Assembly (NCBI GenBank): GCA_014621425.1 | Contig: JAANBB010000241.1 | Location: 1-60,629, forward strand | Length of the DNA stretch: 60,629 nt | Source: Cylindrodendrum hubeiense | Lineage: Eukaryota; Ascomycota; Sordariomycetes; Hypocreales; Nectriaceae | Direction: 5' to 3' | In this document: positions 23,519-36,200 of the stretch, one piece after another | Position numbering within the stretch: the first letter of the stretch is position 1 | Layout: every line of letters begins with the position of its first letter | Made by a program: the position numbers and the translations under genes | Notes under the pieces: generated by a model | The model's input: only the letters and a program-made list of their open reading frames with translations | Told to the model about the DNA's origin: nothing | The model's database searches: none

Positions 23519-24001
23519 GAATGTCCATGTCGCCACCGGACCGGCGTCCACGAGCCTGTCAAGTGGGCCATGGTGCGGACCGATCGGGATGGCATGCAAC
23601 GGACGGGAGGCCTAGCGAAAAGAAGGTGAAACCGCTGGGGGAGGGGCAAGCGACGAGACAGTGCGTGGTGTTGTATTGCATTCCAGTCCTGATTCACGCC
23701 TGTCTCAATGTAAGCTCTCGGAGTCGCCTGGCGTCGTAGCCTGAAGCCACAGTCTAGAGCCAAGCCTCTCATCAGCCAACTGCCTAGCCATGCCTCCATG
23801 TTCCTTACGAGTGCATGTGTAGATGCCAATAATTATTACATGCATTCAACGTCAGCAAAGGCACAGCCACCACCGTAAACATCAATCTCACAATCCATAT
23901 TTACAAAATCCCATAGGTAAGGCATGCAGATATCTATAAATGCCCTCACATCACACGCCAATGGCCACCAATAACCACCAATGCTATCACATTCTACGAA
24001 T

Positions 24002-26895
24002 CTACTTCTTAAACACCGTTTGCCCTAGCCTCTCAATCTCGCGTCCCTCTTGTGTACCTCGACCCGCCGCCTCCAGCAGCCGCTCCCATGACTCCGCATC
24101 CTTCAGCCTCACAGCCTCCTGGGCAGCCTTAACCCGCATTCCACACTTCTCGTACATTGTGATGGTCTCTCCAGGCTCCAATCCCACACACTTCGGGATG
24201 AACACGGCCGCCAGTCGTGGGTTGCCTGCCTGCAGTGTCAAATTATAGAACGGCTAGGTGAATCTCATGTTAGCCTGTGCCTCCCCGCGACGCAACGGAC
24301 CTTTGCTGGGGAGTTACTCACCTGCCATCCGATGGGGCTCCGCTTGGCCCGGGCGATCTCTTCAATCTCATTCCACTCCCGCTTCGCTACTAGCGCTCGC
24401 AACCTGCGGGGACACTCCGTGTTAGCCATCGTCCCAAGTACCCGGTGACCTCCCGTGTCTTGTGTCTGCCATGATCCACTTACCGAATCCACCATGCCAC
24501 ATTCTCCGGCACTTTAAACTCGCTCTGGATCTTCTTGGCTCTTCCGTGATACCCGAGTCGGATCAGCTTGAACATGGTCTCATTGACGCTCAGCCCCGTA
24601 AACGTGTCTGTCAAATCACGGTCGAATGCTTCCTGCAGCCGCAGGAGTGTTGTCGCCTCTTTTAGTGCGTGCATCTCGAACGATGCCTCTCGCGAATCGG
24701 ACAGTAGCTTTGCGGCAAGTGCAAGCTTATCTGATGCCGTTCGCGCATCAGGCTGGCGAAGTGACTCGCGGATGAAGACATTGGCTCCGTCTATGCGGCG
24801 GTCGTCCTGGTAGTAGAGATCCTTGAGGAGCGTGTTATCGCCGTCTTCCATCGCCGATGATTCGACAAGAGCCGTCGCCGTAGGCCGTGCGTTAATAACA
24901 CGGAAGAAGGCGGCAAGTGGCAGTTTCTTCTTTAGCTGCATCAGGACTGAGAGCATGAGATCTGTGTCACCACTCTCAACGGCCTTGTCGAGAGCAAGCT
25001 CATCCTCCTCCATGCTCAGAAGGAGAGGCACTTGTCTACCTCCTCGAGGTTCGTGGTTCAGGAGCTCAGTCGCAAGGCGAGCTCGTCCCTCTTGATACGC
25101 AGCTCGCGCAATCTCCTCAAACGAGATTCCGGGTTTTCCTGACAGCCTCTCGACGATTAGGCGGCAGATGGTATCATCGTCCTCGCCTCCCACGCGGACT
25201 TTGCTGGATGCCCAGTGCACGTAGATTCGATCAGAAGGCAGCTTGAGATACCCAGCAATCTTTAGTGCCAGGAGATACTCGTGACGATTCAGAAGTCGCC
25301 GGATGAGCAACTCAGGCGTCAAACGATGGTACTGCTCGAACGAGAGGGGCATGCCAACCTCGTAGAACCGCACCGCATTCAAAACCCGAAGGGTCTCGCA
25401 CATGTCGACAAAGTCGTCACTATTGTAGATATCAAGGACCGACTTTCCAAAGGAAGCCGCCTTCAACAGCCGCTTCTGCCAGTGAGCATCAAATTCGCGG
25501 CCCGCTGCGTTAACGCAAGTGTCAACGGCCTCGGTAAGATTAGGTCTGATCAGTTGGATATAGTCGTCGGCTTTGGGAGACTGGAGCTCCAGCTGGCCTA
25601 CGGCGTCCAAAAGGATCGATGCCGGTGAGGAGTCGGACGCCTGGCCAAACACCTCGAGAGTGTCGCGCGGAATTCTCTCTAGGAATTCGCAAAAGTCGTT
25701 GGTAATTAATCGAGCACCATCGTGCTCTATGCCAAGTCAGCAAACCGTATCTGTGGAACTATCAAGGCGGCATACCTGAGATAACATGCACCCTCGTGCT
25801 GTCGTAAATATATGATGATGACACATCGCCAGGTCCAATAATGTGCACCTCGTCCTCCCATGCAATGAGCGCATCGCTGCCGCACCACTCAACATACTGA
25901 GGCGGTGTCTGGGAATCCGAGTCGTGCTCAAACAGCCGCTCCTGGAAGTCGCTAGAGATGACATGGGCCTTTCCGTTCTTGGCATAGAGGTTCACGTATC
26001 GGCCATCCGGGGAGACACTAATGTGGCTGAAGGGACCGATGTCAAGGAACCGGTCTTCGCAGTCCGTGGCATCAACGACATAGACGGTTTGTTCAACACT
26101 CAGCAGGACCTCTACCGATCTAGACAAGGTGTGGTTCGGTGACACAATGGCCCATGAGTGTATGGTTCCCTCGGGAGTGGTTGCAAGGGCCTTGGGCCGA
26201 GGCTCAGAGTATGACGAGACTGTCACCAAGGAGTTGTTGCCCAGAAGCGCCACCATGCCATGATCATAAAACCTACCACCAGTCAGTAACATCACTCATC
26301 ATGATAGGCCAAGTACCCTTACCGGCATGATTCGACGCCATAATTATCGGCGCCATGGCCCAAAGAGAATTGCGTAAAGTCACCCTGTAAGTCGTAGCAA
26401 CGAACTGTCCCTTCGGCCGTGACGACCAGGAGGGTCTCGTCCTCCGACCAACCGAGCCCCTTGATCTGGCCCTTGTCCCAGGAGATACTGCGCAGCTTCT
26501 TGCCAGCGAGGCTGTAAATGTCTATCGCCGGCTTCGATGCTCTACCTGGCTGGTACGCCAGGAGCTTTGTGTCGTCACGCCATAGTGCTGCGGTGGCGTT
26601 AGCCCAGATTCATCCCTCACTCATTTCCGCTTCATTGTGAGCATGTGAGGATGAGACGCCGCGAATGCCGGTGAGAGCTCCTCCAAACCGAAACAAAAAG
26701 AGAGAGAATCGCAACCTCTCACTCATCGAAAACAAAGAAAACAGACTCACCAAGTGCACCCGCATATGGAGCTCCCGTGACAATGTAATTGTCGAGGTCC
26801 AGGTCCTGGTCAAAGACGGCCGTGTACAGCTGCGTCTTCCGGAACCACTTGTCCCCGACACTCTCCCAATCGGCTCTCGGGTGAAGCGTGTCCAT
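24002..26895 (-). CDS. VPS16: Vacuolar protein sorting protein VPS16
   Basis: Six exons: 26751-26895, 26323-26587, 25776-26272, 24484-25726, 24322-24403 and 24002-24253. The introns are 163, 50, 49, 80 and 68 bp, all GT-AG, and the joined frame is continuous. The product is 827 residues, normal for the family. The N-terminal half is a beta-propeller (YIVTGAPYAGAL, GLGWSEDETLLVV, FYDHGMVALLGN). The C-terminal half is the helical Vps16-C domain (ASILLDAVGQLE, LTPELLIRRLLNRHEYLLALKIAGYL, ARAKRSPIGWQPFYNL). Vps16 is a core subunit of HOPS and CORVET, binding Vps33 and tethering endosomes or autophagosomes to the vacuole before SNARE fusion. It shares a 404-bp divergent promoter with ATG16. Confidence 0.96.
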
Positions 26896-27299
26896 GCTGC
26901 GCTATCTCATGGTGAAGATGCCTGCTTTTTTCTCGATGCCCAGCTGTCCGTTCGGTAACGTCAGCCCTTGCGTGTTGATGCGCGAATCCGTCGAATATCA
27001 AGTAAGGGAGCAGCTCCAGCGAGGTTGGGGAGCTTCCCACCGACGCTAATCGACGTAACCGCACGTCGCTAGGCAGATGGGCTATTCCTCGGCTAAACCA
27101 GCTCACCGTCCATAAGCGCCCCGCCAAACAGGCTGTTGCATCATCCCACAGGGTACTAGACACCACTGGACAGGAATGGACGGGACCATTCAACGGGCTT
27201 ATCAGGTAATGCTCAGCGTCTCCAAGACAGCTCGATATTTGCACCCTCACTTCTCCCATCATTCACACGCACCCTCCGCGGTTCCTCGCCTCTGTCACC
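26896..27299. promoter_or_regulatory. Divergent promoter VPS16 / ATG16
   Basis: 404 bp lie between the two start codons, too short for two independent promoters of the size usual here, so shared elements are likely. I see no strong TATA box. Confidence 0.6.
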
Positions 27300-28031
27300 A
27301 TGCCCAACTGGCGCGACCAGTATCTCTCATCCCTCAAGGATGCAGAGCTCAGCAATCCCGTCAACATGGACCTCGTCCAGACCTGTCCGTACCCCACAAT
27401 ACCCCTCCTATCTCCGACCGCAACGTCCAAGCGATCGATGGGACTGACTGAGCAAAAGGCTCCCAGATGGCAGATCGCATATCCGCCCTCGAAGCAGAAA
27501 AGTCCTCCCTGGAATCACTTATTGCGACCAGCGGGAAAAAGGCCGCGCAACCCGTCGAGCCATCCTCGAACGATCCCGGCGTTGCCCAACTGAAACAGGA
27601 TCTCGCCGAAGCCCTGCGTTCCAAGGGCGTTACCGAAACCCGACTGCGCACCGCCGATGAGGAACTCTCCAAGCTCCGTTCGAAATCAAAAACCGACTCG
27701 AAATCCGTCAGAGATTTGACCGCCGACAAGTCGACACTCACCACCAGACTAAAGGACCGAGACTACGAGCTGAGAGAAAAGCGCAAGTTGATCGAGGTGC
27801 GTGTCGAAGCCCCCCGTCAGTCCGACCGCAGGACATGACGTGGCTAACAGGAAACAGGAAGTCCAAGATGAGATGATTGCGATAAACCTCCAGATGGCCA
27901 TGGCAGAAAAAGAGAGAGACCGGGTCAAGAAAGAAAATAAGGAACTCGTGGACCGATGGATGAAGAGAATGGCCCAGGAAGCCGACGCCATGAACCTCGC
28001 CAACGAGCCTATCTTCGAAAAGGGACGATAA
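27300..28031 (+). CDS. ATG16: Autophagy protein ATG16
   Basis: Three exons (27300-27384, 27459-27796, 27858-28031) give 198 residues. Intron 1 (74 bp) uses the donor GTCCGT and an AAG acceptor. Intron 2 (61 bp) is GTGCGT...CAG. Intron 1 sites were chosen because only they give the family block VQTCSQMADRISALEAEK across the junction. The N-terminus (MPNWRDQYLSSLKDAE) is the Atg5-binding helix. The rest is a heptad-rich coiled coil with Leu, Glu, Lys and Arg repeats that mediates dimerisation. Atg12-Atg5-Atg16 is the ligase that attaches Atg8 to phosphatidylethanolamine on the growing autophagosome. As in yeast, there is no WD40 domain. It is convergent with DOT1 (193 bp apart). Confidence 0.93.
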
Positions 28032-28224
28032 TGCCGACATATCGACCTTTTACCAGCAATCACGAGGCGAACACGAAGGATGCAGCAGCATGACAAAAAC
28101 GAATTGCTATATGGAGTATACTGTAAGCCTAACAACCCTTTCTTCCCACGCTGATGCCCCTTGCAATTCCCAATCTCATTCCATATCCAAAAATCGTGCC
28201 TTGTGCTGATGAAGCTCTATTAGT

Positions 28225-29771
28225 CTACTTTCGCGTCGAGATAAAGTACGATCCTCCGGCGTTGGTCCAGCTCACATAACCCTCAGGGTATATGCACTCC
28301 TCGACCTCGAGAATCGTACTGCCGACGTCGTTGATGTTGTGGTTATTGCTCTTCAAGTCCGCCACGAAGGACTTGAGAGAGATGATCTTGCACCCCGGCT
28401 TCAAGTCGAGGAACATGCGGACCAGGTCGTCGTTGAGTTGCGAGGTGAATGCCTTATTGTTCACCAGAATCACGTCGGCCCGCTTAAGAGCGTCGTGGAT
28501 CGACGCATTCTTCCGGAAATCGCCACGCTCCAGGTGCACCTTGCCCGGCTTGATGCCCCAGAGCGTGCACCGCGCATCAAACTCCTTCTTCTGCGCCTCG
28601 CCCAGGTTGCACGCGTTCTCCATCATCTCGCAACCCCAACTCTCGCACCCAATCTCCAGCGCCGCTTGCAAGACGACGTTCCCTACGCCCGAGCCCAGAT
28701 CCACAAAGACTTGTCCCGAAGTCATCTTAGTCTGCTCCACTAAGATCTTGGAGATGAAAGGATGGAGGAGTTCGCCATAGACATAATCGGTTCCGTTTTC
28801 GTATTTGGATAGAAGCTCCACCTTCAGGGCGACGGTGCGGTCGTATATTTGGTCCAGGATGAAGGCAACGAGGTTCTGAGGCAGCTCATGCTGGTTATCA
28901 AGGTTCTTGGCAATGACGCCGTCCTCGACCAGATTCAAGAGCTTCTCGTTATACTCACGTAGTGCCGTCTTGAACCCCATAAGATCTTGAATATTACGGT
29001 TCGACGCCTTTTCCAAGCGCCGTATGATGCCCCCGTTTGGGTTGGTGAATGGCTCAGCCTCGTCATCGGTGAGGTATGTCTCGGCTACATGTCGAACTAC
29101 TCTTATGCTCGCTTCGACAGCATCGATTTTGTCCTTGCCCCATACCAACTCGTATCTGTATCGCATGTTAGCACCAGGTTGCACAAAGACCACAAGGACA
29201 GAACTCACTTCTCGCGTGGCTGTAGGCTGGGATATTGTAACTCGATGGCCACCTCTTCCTTTTGGGCGCCCATGACGGGGACACACTTCAACTCGAGTGA
29301 AGCTACATCCACAGCGTGGATAAAGCTCAGCCCATCTACGCGGTCCTCAAACGCCCTCGCGCTCCGGAGCTTCCGGCTGGAGTCGAGGGAGCCATCCTCG
29401 GTGCTCTTGCGCTGCCGCTTGTTGGTGTCGAGGTTCATCCAGCCATCGTCTTCCCCGTCACTGTCCTTATCAAACTCGATGCGCTCACTAGCCGGGGACC
29501 GACGCGACACGGAGACGCTGCCAGCCTTGCGCTTGCGCTCCAGCCGCTTCTCGTCGGAGGATGAGGGATAGGGCGAGTGACTCTTCTGGCGGGAGATGGG
29601 GTTCGGGGAGGGGCGTTGGGCAGACGACGATCGTGACGCGGAGCCGCTGAGGGCGGCGGGCTTTGACTTGGGCTTGGGCTTCGGAGAGGGGCGATCGACG
29701 ACCACTTTTTCGATGCGGATCTTGGGCGGGTCGACCTTGAACTTGTTGTTTTTGCTGCCGAACAGACGCAT
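28225..29771 (-). CDS. DOT1: DOT1 histone H3-K79 methyltransferase
   Basis: Two exons (29209-29771, 28225-29155) around a 53-bp GTGAGT...CAG intron in phase 2, giving 497 residues. The first 100 or so residues are basic and Ser/Pro-rich, including a KPKPKSKP stretch, consistent with the DNA/nucleosome-binding tail of fungal Dot1. The catalytic domain follows, with [10 protein letters not shown], the SAM-binding loop DLGSGVGN at about residues 340-347, [10 protein letters not shown], and a NNKAF / [14 protein letters not shown] segment. Dot1 is the only non-SET histone lysine methyltransferase and marks H3K79 for silencing boundaries and checkpoint control. Length and motifs are complete. The nearest alternative, a generic SAM methyltransferase, is excluded by the YGE and NNKAF motifs. 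Confidence 0.96.
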
Positions 29772-31692
29772 GGTGACAAGAGACTCTTCGGAGAGTGCTC
29801 TAGAGGCGAGGAATGAGAGTATAAGAGGCAAGACGGGTCAGGCTGGCCCAGCCGGAGAATGGGGACGGGTCAGGGATGGAGGGGTTCGCGGTGGCGTGCG
29901 TCGTGTCGCTCGGCAATGTCGCACAGTGGCAGGCTAAAAATAAGGCAAGGATGCAAAGGAATGGATAGAATGGAAGTTGAACAGAAGAGATACGTAATGC
30001 AACCAAAAATGCGGCCAGTCGATGTGGTTGGTGGTGGTGTCGCGAGCCCGGGCTGTGAGTCCGTTAGAATGGCATCGTGGCAGTAGGGAAGTCCAGACAA
30101 GGCGGAAGACGCATGGTTGCCTTGGGTGCATGGCAGGTGTCCTGGGGCCGACCGCGCCTGCCTCCCCCGGTATTGCCCTGCACGCGCAGTAATTAACAGT
30201 ACGTACATGGCTTGGGTCGCCCTGCACGAAGGCACCTGAGTGGTCCAAATGACTGGGGTGGGGCCCTCCGTCCATTAGTCCGTGGGGGCTGTGCCGTAGT
30301 CGCGTGTCTACCCTATACATGATTGAAGGAATGGAATTCGCTCCTCAACCCGAGGTTAATGACGGGAGAGGGACCTTTGATCATGGCTTACTCTATTGAT
30401 TACCACATGTACTCGATTTCTATCATTCAATTGAGATGATACTCTTTAATCTAACCCTTAATGGCCATATTTTAACCCTGACAATGCACTGGGTGCCACC
30501 ACCTGTGTGACCGTTCGACTAACTCTTTGTTCTCTTGTCCTCACTTAGACCAATTCAACCACGTGCATTGCCTACCCAGGTAGTAAGAAGCGAGCTAACC
30601 TAAATACACACGTACCATCTCAAGAGGGAGTTTTACCGCATCTGTGATCTAGTCGCGCCTGGTTGGTCCAATTATCTTTACATATCTAGCATCCTTTTAG
30701 ACCAGTCGATGTACTCTGGACCCCTGGACATGGTTGGTCTGCAGCGGTGTGCAATGGAAACACACATGACGTCAAAAGCACGCGCTCTGGATATAACAAC
30801 TGATCGATTCCACTTACAAGTGATGAATCCGTCATATCAGAAACAGCCGGGGTCGTTCCCGCAGACCAGGACTGACACCGTCGATCATCACCGAGCGACC
30901 CCTTTGCACTACCAAGACAATTGGACCCTTGAACACAATGGAGTCACCGAGACTTGACGTCAGAAAGACTCACACGATTCAATAAATTATTGCCCTTGTC
31001 GTGGTGGGGTTTTGCTTAAGAGAGACGAACATGTTTCTCGTCGTTGAAACAAAATGCGACCCTGCATGGATCCATCCTTGACTATCCCAGAAACTCGGCG
31101 GAGCACCTGCCTTTCTGAGCATGGATCAGATCTATTGCCCTACGCGGTCGCTTCTCCGGCTCGGTTATTTAGGTGCGCTGCCGATCACTCACTGCTAAAA
31201 CGGGCCCTGGCTCCAGCGCATTGGGATCGCCAAACCCGGACACGTTGGTCTCCGCGCCCAAGCCGGCCGGGAAGTAGCACTTCCGTCTAGCTGCTTGAGC
31301 CGGTCATCGGTAGTTGGCTGTCAACGCCGGTACTGCCTGTCTAGTTTCCTGCTAACCATGGACAGACAAAGTAAATGTGATGGAATAAGTGAGTTTATGA
31401 AATATATTGCTCGATTTTGATCGAGAATGCCTATGTAGGCTTAAAATTGTAACCATGAACATAGGAGCCAAATTGCCGAACACCGAAATGTATCTGTCCT
31501 GATATCATCACCGAAACCTAAAAAAGAAATACTCCAAACCCAGCACGTCCCGATTCATGTGCCTTATAATTTTGTACACTTGGCGATACCCGTCAAGTCC
31601 ATACCGTAGAGAACAAAGCAAGTCAATGCCTGTGATAAATGTTTTAGTGCTCGCACAGTGGCTGGTACACTGGAGAGGAACCGTGGTGGTTC
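29772..31692. other. 1.9-kb intergenic region, no gene
   Basis: This is the DOT1 promoter side plus the 3' flank of the Pth11-like gene. Only short, domain-free frames occur. No RNA gene, repeat array or transposon end is visible. Confidence 0.5.
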
Positions 31693-33203
31693 TTAGTTTG
31701 GGTTATGATACCCGTTTTGGTGAACGTGGTTGAGGTAGTAAGCGGATTGCGCTGCAGGCTGTGGTGCCTGGACTTTTGAGCCCCCCCAAGTCGTCGTGTA
31801 GTTTCCGTTCTGTGTGTATGTCTGTTGCGGTTGCTCTTGTTGCTGTCCCTTGCTGGGTACCTCGAAGACCGATACTTCGACGTCGCGGTGGATGCCCGTC
31901 GCCGCGGTTTTGTTTTCGCCCTTGTTCCTCTCGGGGAGGTCGATTATGTACGTCTCACTCTCATTATCGCTCTGTCTGTCACCCGACATGGTGTTTCCCT
32001 GCAGCGGAATGGCGCCTTTTCGGCTGTTGTTGCGATTCCAAGTGTCCAGTGTTACCTTGGAGAATCGCGATCCCGTTCCGCCACCCGACTTGCTGTTTCG
32101 AGAGAAGCCGAGAGATGATCCCACGCGGGAGACGAGGGGAGCAACCGCCTTTTTGAAGTGGGGGAAGAGCATGGGGATGTTGGTGGTGACGACGGCGGTA
32201 AATGTTTCGCGAACTGCCCAGGAGCCAGCAAGCATGGCGCCGTTGACGGGGTCCTAAACGTTGTTAATACCAACAAAGGGGTAAACGGAGTGTCAGTCGA
32301 ACTTACCGACATAAGGAGAACCACACGAAGGATGGCGGCCATGGTGACGAAGAGACCGCAGCTGAAGAGGGCAATAAGCCAGCACTTCTGCACCCAGGGC
32401 ATGGCCGCCTTCCACAGCATAGGCATGGGGATCATGATGAGGTAGAGATCCGTGGTGACGTTGAGGGCGAGACCGGTCCAGACGATGGCCGGAGAGATGG
32501 CCGGGTAACAGAACTCGCCGGGGTCGGGGTAGATCTGCCACCACATGCTGAAGTTCGATGGGCCGCAGCTTAGGAGAATGTTGAGCTGGACGGCGACCCA
32601 GCTGGTGATGATGAGGCCGAAGCCAATGTAGATCTTCGTTCGGTAGCCGTCGAGATCCTTGGTCAAGCGGTAATAGAAGGTGCACATGCATGCCTTGAGC
32701 ACCCATAGTAGGAATGAGTAGGTCGACCATCCAGCAAGCTGGATCTGGGAGCCGAGGACCCTGCTTTAGTTAGTACAACGAGTCTTTGGAGATGGTTGTT
32801 AGTATACTTGCCTCAGCGCGAACTCCTGGCTGCTAGGATCCAGGGCTATCCGCTCGGCATCCGTCATGGAGTTGTTGGCGAGGCCCTGAGCAATGTTGCC
32901 CACAGAATAGGCCAGTCCCGTCTCCGCCGAGTAGGCAAGCTAGAACTCTGTATCAGCACGGTGATATCGCACAGACATGACTGGCACGCGACTTACAGCT
33001 GCCACAACCGCCAAGTAGTCGTCCGCCCACAAGCCCTTGAAACCAACGGTGCGGATTCTGATAAAACATCGCAGCCCCGTAATCAACAGAGCGACTCCCA
33101 GTAGTGTAAATGCCTCGATGTTGAAGGCCTTCAGGGCAGCCTGGGCAGCAGCCATAGCGGCGGCGGCGGCGGCTGCCTCCTCGGAAGTCGTGTTGGAAGC
33201 CAT
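31693..33203 (-). CDS. Pth11-like seven-TM receptor (fungal rhodopsin family)
   Basis: Four exons: 32997-33203, 32812-32939, 32307-32760 and 31693-32253, 449 residues. The introns are 57, 51 and 53 bp. Intron 2 is a GC-AG intron with the donor AG|GCAAGT; only it keeps the frame (EFALR joined to VLGSQIQLAG). An Ala-rich N-terminus precedes seven TM helices: AFTLLGVALLITGLRCF, YLAVVAA and on, GWSTYSFLLWVLKACM, GLIITSWVAVQLNILLSC, IVWTGLALNVTTDLYLIMIP, WLIALFSCGLFVTMAAI, and a seventh around AMLAGSWAVRE. The cytosolic tail is Gln/Asn-rich. There is no CFEM domain. The family is large in Pezizomycotina; Magnaporthe Pth11 senses surface cues, while most members have no known ligand. Confidence 0.88.
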
Positions 33204-36200
33204 GGCTGTACAGTTTGATAGACAGACAGATAGACGCAACTTACGAAGACGAGGAGGAAATCCGACGGACCAGAACATGCAGCCAAGGCAGGGCGCAGGC
33301 CGGTATAAGAGGCCCAGCCGGAGAATAAGGGCGAAACGTGGGCAGGGCCGCCAAACCGCCATGCCGGTTCTACTACGGAGTACGACGCAGCGGCACCTTG
33401 GACATCAAATTCTCCCAGTCCTGACCCACGAGCTACCCGGCGGACCCAGCGGACCCAGCGCTTTGCATCACTGGTGTAGGGGCCTCTTCTCTCCCTCGGG
33501 GACCTAGAAGGGACTGATAACCCCGTTCCTGACGACTGCAGGGCACCTCCCGCGGCGCCGCGTGCAGCGTCCCCACACGCTCGCCGCCCTGATGCAGCAA
33601 GGCTCGAGAAATCCGGTTGTTTCGCACAGGGGCCAAAAGCAACTATCGCGGCGGGCCAGGTCCCTAGCTGCCGTCGACTAGGACCGGGGCCTGGTGCGTG
33701 CGACCGCTGTCCTCAGACCCTCAGGGCAGGGCCCGCGGTGCTGGGCTGGTCTTGGTTAGGGCCGTCTGGCCAAAGAAGACGCTTTGACGAGGGGGCCAGG
33801 CCATATCTCGTCTCGCCCAGCCACTTCCCCCAGAGCTGGTCCAAATTGGAGATGGGCCCAGGACCTCCATTTCAGCTGCAGACAACGGCTGGAGATAACT
33901 GCGTGCTAGCAGTACTATGGGCGACGCCAGCAGCCGCTAACAGCTAGTAGAAACATTGGGGTCGCGGGGCTGATAGAAGGGAGCCATCTCCCTGGGATGG
34001 ACTACGTACGCATGCTTAGCTGGGCTTCTGCTTTTACTCTGTCCTGACATGTCTGATATGCACGTGTGACGGCTTGATGATCCCCGTGCATCCACGAGCC
34101 ACGGCACACGGGCGTCGGGCGCAGAAGGAAAAAGGAATGTCTCCCGCCCCCCGGGGTCGCACACGATTGACGGGGCGTATGCTCGCCACAACAGGACAGG
34201 ACCGAGACTGTCTCATCCAGGCAAGGGCCGTACGGCAGCCGACGCCCTGCAGCTGGATCGACCTCTCGAGACTTGAGGTTTGTTTGAGCTGGCAGCTGCG
34301 CAGCTGGAGAGCGCCGAGTGTCCGGAAACGAGATCCCCGGGTTTTGACAGTGATTGATGGGCAGCCATGAGACAGACATGATAACAGGCGAACATGGGAT
34401 CCTTGAAGCTTCTCGTCGCGCTGACTGCGGACCACGTAACTATTCGACTGACCCCGGCAGGCACACCAAATGCCCCGGCCATCTTCTGCATTAGGAGCGC
34501 TCTCGAATACCATGGTTCGCAGAAGGGGCCTGGAAGCGGCCGGCCTACGGTAGGTACGCGGCACGCACCCTTGGCCGTACGAGGTAGCCTCCAGCTCGCG
34601 TTAGTCGGCTATCTTGCAGCATGGGCGATGTAACGCTGGGGGGGATTTGCCCCTGAATCCGCGGAGGAAAGGAATCTCATTCCGCTCGATTGCCTCCATG
34701 TTACATGCCTCTTTAACCGCGAAGCGACCTCCGCACGGGGGCACTCGGCAAGTCGCCGATCCCATTGCGGAACCGTTGACGTGCGCTTTATTTGGACGCG
34801 GGAGGCGAGGGAAGCGGAGGGAAGGGTAGGGTAAGGCCGTTGGGACTACACACGGGTGACTACACGCGGGTGACGGCAGCCAACATAATATGGCGTAGAC
34901 GGTAGGAGAGTAGCGTCAGAACAAGCCAACAAGCTTCGAAGACGAGCCACGCCGCTGGGATTTGTTGGCCCCCCTCAGACTGAGCGGTTTGCCGGCATCT
35001 GCGTAGAGCGTCTTGTGGCCAAAGCCCTCCTGTCAGCGATGTCACACAAACCAACAGTCCCTGACGGCACTGCACTGGACCTGCAGCGTGGACGTGCGTA
35101 GTAGTTAACGTACGTGCGTAGGTAGTAGTGGACGTGCGTGATTACAGGGACTCGAGCACATCAAACACAGGCCCCTACGACGTCCAAACTAGTGACATTC
35201 GCGCCTTGACTGGCAATCTCAGCGGTTGACCAAGAGATTTCTCTTGACTTTAGCAAAGTCCGCCACTCGCTACGCAAACGCGTGGAACGCCAGACGACGA
35301 AGCGTTATCCACTTCGACCCATCATCCTAATCCGCCCCACCACATTTCCCAAAGCCAGGGCACGTCGTCACGGCAGGCATTACCCTGGAGCTACTGGCAT
35401 CGAGCCACAGAGCGGATCTAGATGTTTGTCGGTCGGCATCATGTTGCTTTTCCGAGGGAGACTGTGACCAAGTGAATGACTGGTCAGGGGCCTTGTAGGT
35501 GGCTGTTTGAGACGCAGGTGCTAACACGTCGGCGACGGTTGGCTGCAGCCAGTCACCGCGATGGCGCCGTACTTTAACAAGAGGCTGGACAGATGCGACC
35601 GAGATCCCACAGCACATCGGCGTTATGAGAAGTGATAGATGTATTCCTGGAAGCTCCGCGAAGCTAGTTAAGCGAAACCAGCCTGCCTGTATCCAAGCCA
35701 AAGCAAACATTATCCTCAGAAAGGACTGGTGCGCTCGGCAATAGCTTTAAGAGCCTGCAATACATTCGCCCTAATTCACTAGGGACCTCCGGCTCTTGAG
35801 ATAGTCCTCAGTAGCCAAGTGTACTACGCAAGGTTCGGAACAAGAAATTATTAGGTTTGTAAGTGTGATACAGTATGCGGCTAACATTCATGCAGCTTGG
35901 TGCGGATTTTGAGGAACCTCTTCCGCCAGCTTGTGCCGAAGTTGGCGACCGAAAGATTCGACTTTGAATCATTGCCACGGCATTTTCGAGACTGCCGACG
36001 GAAATCCCTCTGCTTTTTGTTGCCCCCAATGGAATGGACTCATTTGTGATGGCGGTATGTCTGCCTAGTGCTTCGGCATTGAGTAGGTATTGACATTCCC
36101 ATCTACACTCATTGCTAGTTGCACGTAGAAGATGCCCCTTAACAAATAGCTATTGATTGCAATATTTTTCTAAAATATAGCCCAAGATGGAAACGTTACC

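Larger units (their letters stand above)
19661..24001. other. 4.3-kb gene-free region upstream of DMA1
   Basis: No open frame here shows a domain, coherent codon use or usable splice sites. The first 1.4 kb is purine-rich on the plus strand, so it is pyrimidine-rich in the DMA1 direction, fitting a long leader or promoter. The rest holds four separate short tandem repeats (listed separately) and the 3' flank of VPS16. A long non-coding transcript or a heavily regulated DMA1 promoter are both possible. Confidence 0.45.

Noticed and set aside
34002..34564. Minus-strand frames of 125-176 codons in the gene-poor region
   Set aside because: They are Arg/Ser/Cys-rich random-looking sequence in several overlapping frames, with no domain and no splice support.
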